Positions 33,724 through 38,351 of a stretch of DNA of 38,351 nucleotides are shown piece by piece. The DNA is taken from assembly GCF_025370755.1 (NCBI RefSeq), contig NZ_JAMXFC010000049.1, forward strand, positions 1 through 38,351. Reading direction: 5' to 3'. Origin of the DNA: Laspinema sp. D2d. GTDB lineage: Bacteria; Cyanobacteriota; Cyanobacteriia; Cyanobacteriales; Laspinemataceae. Positions within the stretch are counted from its first letter, which is position 1; each line of letters opens with the position of its first letter. A program made the translations under genes and the position numbers. The notes under the pieces are model-generated. The model did no database searches and was not told where the DNA came from. It saw only the letters and a list, made by a program, of their open reading frames with translations.

Positions 33724-33990
33724 ATGCCCTGGTTTGTCAAGATAGAACAAGGAATCGTAGATAAACCCATCTTTGATCGCTACGTTCCTGCCCATAAAGC
33801 CTACGTCGAAGATTTAATTGCCAAAGGACATCACGCCAAAACCGGCTATTGGCAACGACGCGGAGGCGGAATGCTGCTATTTGAGGCAGAGTCAATGGAA
33901 GAAGCCCAGCAAATCGTCGCTGAGGACCCTCTAGTAAAACATGGCTGCGTCAAGTACGACCTTTATCAATGGTGTATCGTCGTGGAATAA
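33724..33990 (+). CDS. YciI-like (YCII domain) protein
   Basis: 88-residue protein of the YCII superfamily (ferredoxin-like alpha/beta dimer), which includes muconolactone-isomerase-like enzymes. Landmarks are FDRYVPAHKAYVEDLIAKG with the conserved His, GGGMLLFEAES and AEDPLVKHGCVKYDLYQW. Family members dimerise and probably act on small reactive compounds, but no substrate is known. It stands alone between the WD40 gene and ffs. Confidence 0.88.
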   Translation: MPWFVKIEQGIVDKPIFDRYVPAHKAYVEDLIAKGHHAKTGYWQRRGGGMLLFEAESMEEAQQIVAEDPLVKHGCVKYDLYQWCIVVE

Positions 33991-34032
33991 CTAGCCGAAA
34001 CCACAACATCAAAAAAATATTCTGCCACCCCC

Positions 34033-34062
34033 TAGACAAGAGTCGGAGAACAATGATATAGT
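34033..34062 (+). promoter_or_regulatory. Promoter of the SRP RNA gene
   Basis: TAGACA (34033-34038) and TATAGT (34057-34062) with an 18-nt spacer place the start about 7 nt downstream, at the 5' end of the RNA (34069). This is the best -35/-10 pair in the window. Confidence 0.7.
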
Positions 34063-34068
34063 TGTAAA

Positions 34069-34165
34069 TGACCTGGACCCATGCGGTCATAACGCCCAAA
34101 TCTTGTCAGGACCGGAAGGTAGCAGCAATACGGGATGCTTATGACAGGCGTGGTATCCGGGTCAC
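34069..34165 (+). ncRNA. ffs: Signal recognition particle 4.5S RNA (bacterial small type)
   Basis: A 97-nt hairpin RNA. It carries the invariant SRP tip GTCAGGACCGGAAGGTAGCAGC region (34105-34126: GTCAGG.CCGGAAGG.AGCAGC with the GGAA tetraloop). The ends TGACC and GGGTCA pair, and T8 follows as terminator. It binds Ffh and directs membrane proteins to the translocon. Confidence 0.95.
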
Positions 34166-34257
34166 TTTTTTTTAGTGCCGCTTTTTGGTGGTCACTCCGC
34201 CTCGATTAGCCTTATCCTAGAAGCAGTAACCTCAGCGACTAAGGAGCAATACTGCCT

Positions 34258-34629
34258 ATGCCTGGTTTTGGTGATATGGTACAAAAGGCATTTTATCTGG
34301 GAGTGGGAATCGCGTCTTATGCAGGCGAAAAAGCGACCGGAAAATTAGCCGAAGTGCGGGACCAAGCCCAAAAACTTGCCGATGAAATGGTCGAACGGGG
34401 CGAAATGAGTACGGAAGAAGCGCGTCGCTTTGTGGAAGACATGATGAGACAGGGCCAGCAGCAAATCAAGCAGCCCCAATCTGAACCGACAACGCCACGA
34501 GAACCCCGTCGCATTGAAATCTTAGAAGACGATGAAGAACCCGCCCCGGAAAAACCTCCGGAGGTGAATAACCTGCGAGATCAGGTACAATCGTTACAGG
34601 ATGAACTACGGCGACTCCAAAACGAATAG
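34258..34629 (+). CDS. Phasin-like coiled-coil protein
   Basis: 123 residues. The N-terminal helix MPGFGDMVQKAFYLGVGIASYAGEKA and the long amphipathic EVRDQAQKLADEMVERGEMSTEEARRFVEDMM match the cyanobacterial phasin family ('PHA synthesis regulator phasin'-like). A Pro/Glu-rich acidic linker and a terminal heptad repeat (LRDQVQSLQDELRRLQ) follow. Such proteins coat granules or scaffold at membranes; PHA synthesis genes are not in the window. The next gene starts 33 nt after the stop and is probably cotranscribed. Confidence 0.8.
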   Translation: MPGFGDMVQKAFYLGVGIASYAGEKATGKLAEVRDQAQKLADEMVERGEMSTEEARRFVEDMMRQGQQQIKQPQSEPTTPREPRRIEILEDDEEPAPEKPPEVNNLRDQVQSLQDELRRLQNE

Positions 34630-34662
34630 AGATTGCTTCCGGAAATCATTAGGCAAAGGGTT

Positions 34663-35088
34663 ATGGAAGATTGGCCGAAAGAATTTTTCACAATGTTAGA
34701 GACAGCGGGACAAGAAGTGGATCGCTTTCTGCAAGAAGTTACGGAAGAGGTCGAGGAATTCGTTGATATTCTGGGAAGATTTTCTTCAGATATTATTGAA
34801 CTGTCTGAAGAATTCGCCGAAGAATTACAAACAACGATTTTCACCGAAATCGACCAATATTTTGAAGAGTTAGTTGATCCATTTTTTGAACTGTATTTAG
34901 GACTAGATGAATTCCCCACGGACACCAATGGGTTTGTGTCATCCGTGGAACCCACAGCGGAAAAATATTCAGCCTGTATCGGCTGTAACAACTATCACGG
35001 TCAGGTTTACGGGGGAAATTTACTGGTTTGTGGGATGCATCCCTATGGCTGGGAAGCGGGAGGCGACTGTCCCGACTGGGAGTCCTAG
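34663..35088 (+). CDS. Acidic protein with a C-terminal CxxC...C motif domain, function unknown
   Basis: 141 residues from the ATG at 34663. The N-terminal two thirds is a strongly acidic helix-rich region (FLQEVTEEVEEFVDILGRF). The C-terminus YSACIGCNNYHGQVYGGNL followed by LVCGMHPYGW and DCPDWE is a conserved cyanobacterial tail with four Cys and two His that could form a small metal site. I know the tail as recurring in uncharacterised cyanobacterial proteins; I do not know its function. It follows the phasin-like gene by 33 nt and ends at a HIP1-containing terminator. A TTG at 34633 is in frame but less likely. Confidence 0.8.
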   Translation: MEDWPKEFFTMLETAGQEVDRFLQEVTEEVEEFVDILGRFSSDIIELSEEFAEELQTTIFTEIDQYFEELVDPFFELYLGLDEFPTDTNGFVSSVEPTAEKYSACIGCNNYHGQVYGGNLLVCGMHPYGWEAGGDCPDWES

Positions 35089-35106
35089 TTGGGATGAATA
35101 GCAGGA

Positions 35107-35136
35107 GGCGCGGCGATCGCGCCTTTTGTGTTTTTT
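35107..35136 (+). terminator. Terminator containing a HIP1 octamer
   Basis: GGCGCG and CGCGCC form a 6-bp stem around GCGAT, followed by TTTTGTGTTTTTT. The HIP1 octamer GCGATCGC (35113-35120) supplies the loop and part of the stem. Confidence 0.75.
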
Positions 35137-35157
35137 CGGAGGCGATCGCCTGAAATC

Positions 35158-35179
35158 ACGGCAGAATTGATTCTGCCGT
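35158..35179 (-). terminator. Terminator of the minus-strand sugar operon
   Basis: Perfect 9-bp stem ACGGCAGAA/TTCTGCCGT with loop TTGA, 8 nt past the stop of the membrane protein gene. The T-tract is weak on either strand. Confidence 0.5.
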
Positions 35180-35186
35180 TACTATA

Positions 35187-35864
35187 CTATTCCTGAGTAA
35201 CCGGAGTCTTCATCTGTACCCCTTCCTCGCTGACTGAAACAGGGGGACGTAAGGCTAAATAAAATGCCGGTCCTAATAGGGGAATTAAGGCGACTAGCCA
35301 AAATATTACGGGACTGTGTAACCCGCGTCGCGCCATGTCATCTCCGAGGATGGTGGGAAAGAGGAGACAAAGCAGGCAAAAATCTAAGGTCATGACGTGA
35401 ATAAAGCGGCTGGTTTGCCATTGGTAGAAGTAATCCGTCCAATTTCCTTGGGTGATGCCGTATCCGAGTAAGATGAGGGCAGATAAAGCGGCGATCGCCC
35501 CGAAAATTCGAGAATCTACTGCTTTTAAAAACCAATTTTTCTCACCCGAAAAAGTGGGGTTAGGCTGGCGTAAAGCGAGATAAGGTAACAAGGCAAATGC
35601 GCCAACTCCAAAGGAAAAAGTGATAAACGGCCATGCCGGAACTTTTTGACCTTTTCCATCTAAAAATAGGACGGCGCTATAGATTAACGGCCATACTCCC
35701 ATGATATTAAATAGGGCAATAATCAGGGGATTGATTCCCTCCCATTTTCCGGTTACGAGATTTTTAATTAAATTAAAAGTGGCGGTGGTATCATCCGGGG
35801 GTGCAAATCCAAAGGCATAAATAATGAGTCCAATCCATATCAATCCCAAGCCAAGTTTTCTCAT
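35187..35864 (-). CDS. Multi-pass membrane protein, conserved in cyanobacteria, function unknown
   Basis: About 225 residues from the ATG at 35864 (MRKLGLGLIWIGLIIYAFGF). Five to six hydrophobic spans are visible (about 5-20, 46-66, 75-98, 115-132, 150-172, 190-210). The stretches EGINPLIIALFNIMGVWP, PYLALRQPNPTF and GDDMARRGL are the recurring signature of a family seen in many cyanobacteria and some algae. Its role is unknown. A longer frame reaches 36029, but it overlaps the end of the uridylyltransferase gene and looks non-coding. It is the last gene of a kinase-uridylyltransferase-membrane protein operon. Confidence 0.8.
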   Translation of the reverse strand: MRKLGLGLIWIGLIIYAFGFAPPDDTTATFNLIKNLVTGKWEGINPLIIALFNIMGVWPLIYSAVLFLDGKGQKVPAWPFITFSFGVGAFALLPYLALRQPNPTFSGEKNWFLKAVDSRIFGAIAALSALILLGYGITQGNWTDYFYQWQTSRFIHVMTLDFCLLCLLFPTILGDDMARRGLHSPVIFWLVALIPLLGPAFYLALRPPVSVSEEGVQMKTPVTQE

Positions 35865-35943
35865 CGGAGTTTTGTCAATTTTGTTAAGGTTCCTATCTAT
35901 GGTATCAAATCTCCCTCGGGCTGAGTTGGATCCACTACAAATT

Positions 35944-36852
35944 TTACCCCTGGCGAAAATCGATGAAGGTTTGATAATAGGCATCTGGCATTCCTGTATC
36001 GAAACACCTTCCTTTGATTGGATACCCATATATTCCTTCAGTTTGCCGCACTTGTTCTAGGCAAGTGGTAAGCTGAAATTCGCCTTTTTCTCGAAAATTA
36101 TGGCGGATATTGGCTTCGAGATAATCAAATATTGTGGGAGTCAGGGCATAAATTCCAAAGACCGTTAAGAAGCGATCGCCTGTTAATCCTTCTACTGTTA
36201 AATTTTTCCTAGCATAGTCTAAATCCGGCTTTTCATAAACTTGGGTGAGGGATAAAATATCATCGTAATCTTGCCAATTTCCCGTCACACAACCGCAGTG
36301 ATAAATTTCTTCCCCAGGGGTTACAGTGAGGGCAACGGTACTTTTTCCCACCCGGTTATAAACCTCCATCAATTGGCTGGCACAAGAGAGTTCTATCTCT
36401 GATAAATAAACATGATCTCCTAAAAATAGCAGGAACGGTTCATTATTTACCCAGTCTTTGGCGCAAAATACCGCATGACCATACCCCTCCTGAACTTCCT
36501 GAATGAGTAGGGTGATTTTCTCCCCTAAGTCTTGTAAATACTGGCTATAAGCTTGATTTTCTGGAGAAAGTTTGTGATAATGATGAGGGGGTAAAGGAGT
36601 TTTGAAGAAATTTTCAAATAGGGGACCGTCACCCGGTTGGACGATAATCGCTACCTCTTCAATTCCGGCAGTGATAGCTTCTTCCACAATAGCTAAAATC
36701 GTGGGTTTGACTCGACCCTGGCGATCGATAATCGGCAATAATTCTTTTTTGACAGCTTTCGTGGCGGGAAACAAGCGGGTGCCAAATCCGGCGGCGGGAA
36801 TAATTGCTTTGCGAATCCGATGATTTGATAGGTTCATATTAAAATGCGTCAT
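35944..36852 (-). CDS. Sugar-1-phosphate nucleotidyltransferase, GalU-like
   Basis: 302 residues, similar to UTP-glucose-1-phosphate uridylyltransferase. The nucleotide-binding signature IIPAAGFGTRLFPATKAVKKELLPI (about 17-41), the substrate Asp in LLFLGDHVYL, the glycine-rich EGYGHAVFCAKDW and the C-terminal GRCFDTGMPDAYYQT are present. It would make UDP- or another NDP-sugar from sugar-1-P. GalU proper is a likely family, but the partner gene is a GHMP sugar kinase that could supply sugar-1-P, so a salvage substrate other than glucose-1-P is possible. Start ATG at 36852 (MTHFNMN); a second ATG five codons on is equally plausible. Operon with the kinase (63 nt upstream). Confidence 0.88.
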   Translation of the reverse strand: MTHFNMNLSNHRIRKAIIPAAGFGTRLFPATKAVKKELLPIIDRQGRVKPTILAIVEEAITAGIEEVAIIVQPGDGPLFENFFKTPLPPHHYHKLSPENQAYSQYLQDLGEKITLLIQEVQEGYGHAVFCAKDWVNNEPFLLFLGDHVYLSEIELSCASQLMEVYNRVGKSTVALTVTPGEEIYHCGCVTGNWQDYDDILSLTQVYEKPDLDYARKNLTVEGLTGDRFLTVFGIYALTPTIFDYLEANIRHNFREKGEFQLTTCLEQVRQTEGIYGYPIKGRCFDTGMPDAYYQTFIDFRQG

Positions 36853-36915
36853 AAAATGCCATCAATGCTCTCAGTCAAAACTGAACTATAAAGGTTGCAG
36901 AAATCTCCCCCTCCT

Positions 36916-37983
36916 TTATTCTATGACTTCAGAGGAAGCGGAAGAAATCACCAGTTTCAAACATTGCATTTTCGGGAAATCTCGTTTAATTATTTCAATC
37001 AAGCGCTGTTGATTCTCCTGATTTTTGACAATAAATTGTGCAGCCCCATCTCCTTGAGAACCGACGCCTTTTCCACCCCAAATTAAGCTTTGCAGCGGAG
37101 GATGTTTCAGAAGGGAGTGCAGAACTGGAGCGGTTAATTGGGAGGGACAGGCCCGAATTAAATGGCGGTCAAATTCGGTTTGAGCTTGCTTCATTAAAGC
37201 CCCGAGGGACTCAGCATCCCCTTGTTCTAAGGCAGTGGCTGCTTCCTGAGTAATTCGGGCGCTAATTTCTCCTAAATATTTATGAACGCTTTGCTTGATT
37301 TCATTAGTAGCAAAGGGATAACATTGATTGAGAATGCTCAAAATTTCATGGGTATTTTTAGAGGCGGCTAAATCAACAACTACAAAAAATAAATCTTGGG
37401 AATTTTTGAGTTCTATAATATTAATATGTTGTCCATCAAACATCATCATCACGGGTCGGTTCCCGTAGGCACAACTTTGGTCGAGACGACCACAGCGAGA
37501 CGGGGTAGTAATTTCACCGGAATAGGCTAATTCCATTTCACCGCGCAGGGTTAATTTTAACTCGTACAAATGATTAAAAGCTCGGGCAACAAGCACGGAG
37601 ATAGCTGCACTGGATGCTAACCCTTTTTGAATGGGTAAATCGGTTTGATAGTTATCAATTTCTATCCCTTGGACATGATACAGGGTCAGAGCTTGATAGG
37701 CAACTCCGGCGGCGTAACTAAAAAAATCCCCCTTTTTTGCTTCGGCAAGCAATAGTTCTCGTTCCATTGGAATTTGTAATAATTCTTTACGAGTGCCATC
37801 GGTGAGACAGGAGTGAAGAATTAGATGGGTTGGATGGGGTTTGACTTCAGCATAAATACCTTGATTAGTACCGACACTAAGGGTGTATCCTTTGTGGAGA
37901 GCAGGATTGATACTTCGGTATCCCCCGGCCCAATCACTGTGTTCTCCAAATAAACAAAGACGACCTGGAACAAACATTTTCAT
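36916..37983 (-). CDS. GHMP-family sugar kinase (galactokinase/glucuronokinase-like)
   Basis: 355 residues of the galactokinase/homoserine/mevalonate kinase superfamily. Motif 1 is VPGRLCLFGEHSDWAGG (5-21), which resembles the sugar-recognition motif PGRVNLIGEHTDY of galactokinase. Motif 2 is IQKGLASSAAISV (118-130), the ATP-phosphate loop. Motif 3 is WGGKGVGSQGDGAAQF (302-317). GRLDQS (165-170) carries the catalytic Asp168. The likely reaction is sugar to sugar-1-phosphate, which then feeds the uridylyltransferase 63 nt downstream. The substrate could be galactose, arabinose, glucuronate or a related sugar; sequence alone does not decide. First gene of the operon. Confidence 0.88.
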   Translation of the reverse strand: MKMFVPGRLCLFGEHSDWAGGYRSINPALHKGYTLSVGTNQGIYAEVKPHPTHLILHSCLTDGTRKELLQIPMERELLLAEAKKGDFFSYAAGVAYQALTLYHVQGIEIDNYQTDLPIQKGLASSAAISVLVARAFNHLYELKLTLRGEMELAYSGEITTPSRCGRLDQSCAYGNRPVMMMFDGQHINIIELKNSQDLFFVVVDLAASKNTHEILSILNQCYPFATNEIKQSVHKYLGEISARITQEAATALEQGDAESLGALMKQAQTEFDRHLIRACPSQLTAPVLHSLLKHPPLQSLIWGGKGVGSQGDGAAQFIVKNQENQQRLIEIIKRDFPKMQCLKLVISSASSEVIE

Positions 37984-38351
37984 TGATTTTTTGGATAGGG
38001 TGGAAAACCCAAGTTATAAAAATTACCAGCAATGGGATAATTGTAGGATGTTTGGATCAGGTTTGGCAAAATCAATGAACCCTGATGCAATGAACTGGAT
38101 TTAAGTCAAGTCAGGGAAATGATTTCCAATGGATCAGTCTAATTATATACTCCCTGCATATTGATGGCATGATTGCAATCGAATGAAACCCCACCGATCG
38201 CTGATATGCACTCAGAACTTTAGATCGGTTATATTTGGCAATTCCCTCAGAAGGAGTTGGAAAGGATGCTATTAACTTACGGTTCGCTCATTTTTGACCC
38301 TACTCCCTGAGATGGGAAACCATAACAGAAGGCTCACTGGAAGTGGAAGGG
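37984..38351. other. Right-end intergenic region
   Basis: Leader of the kinase operon and low-complexity DNA without a supported gene. A 14-codon frame (38266-38310) follows AAGGAG but stops early, and a protein-like reading continues in another frame to the window edge, so a gene may begin or be broken here. Not callable within the window. Confidence 0.4.

Noticed and set aside
35865-36029. N-terminal extension of the membrane protein gene to 36029.
   Set aside because: It overlaps the 3' end of the uridylyltransferase gene, and the ATG at 35864 starts exactly at the first membrane span as in the family.
1-38351. CRISPR array or prophage.
   Set aside because: No regularly spaced repeats and no structural, integrase or lysis genes were seen.

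Overview
The window is chromosomal DNA of a cyanobacterium. Three things show this: a photosystem II D2 gene, a nearly complete phylloquinone (vitamin K1) pathway, and very frequent HIP1 octamers (GCGATCGC) in both genes and intergenic DNA. The style of the accessory genes (SLH-porins, AAA-like STAND ATPases, WD40 fusion, HTH-TIR proteins) suggests a filamentous Oscillatoriales-type organism; that last point is inference. There is no phage, CRISPR array or intact insertion sequence.

Layout. 1-9.3 kb: an Rrf2-type regulator, two tandem SLH/OprB outer-membrane porin paralogs, a long stretch of decayed or unassigned DNA with a frameshifted ORF remnant, a GAF/HD-GYP phosphodiesterase, a second unassigned stretch, and pterin-4a-carbinolamine dehydratase. 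9.4-11.1 kb: a compact minus-strand unit with an almost perfect Shine-Dalgarno, a 23-codon ORF and a structured terminator, followed by a solo psbD (no psbC behind it) with its own terminator and an HLR1-like promoter element. 11.4-14.6 kb: a UPF0367 protein overlapping an ECF/Cbi-type ABC ATPase, a NYN/YacP RNase-like protein, tRNA-Asn(GTT) and a class V aminotransferase.

14.7-24.9 kb is a phylloquinone supercluster. menF-menD run leftward; a CYP110-like cytochrome P450 and then menA-menH-menC-menE run rightward; a hotdog thioesterase that fits DHNA-CoA hydrolase lies just beyond. Only menB, the methyltransferase MenG and the demethylnaphthoquinone reductase are not seen. menD carries an in-frame Pro/Ser microsatellite.

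24.9-33.6 kb is an accessory region. An HTH-TIR-like protein and an AAA-like ATPase look like one family gene split by a frameshift or recoding event. They are followed by a membrane protein, a membrane-anchored PstS-like binding protein, an NfeD-SPFH (stomatin-like) pair, a type IV pilin-like G/H protein and a second AAA-like ATPase fused to WD40 repeats. The first membrane protein and the NfeD gene share a repeated promoter architecture: four AACTC-like boxes with 11/11/9-nt periodicity, 26 nt before a -10 element. This suggests common control of a membrane or envelope response.

33.7-38.3 kb: a YciI-domain protein, the SRP 4.5S RNA gene with a recognisable promoter, a phasin-like protein and an acidic Cys-motif protein ending at a HIP1-containing terminator. 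A leftward GHMP sugar kinase, sugar-1-phosphate uridylyltransferase and membrane protein operon completes the window.
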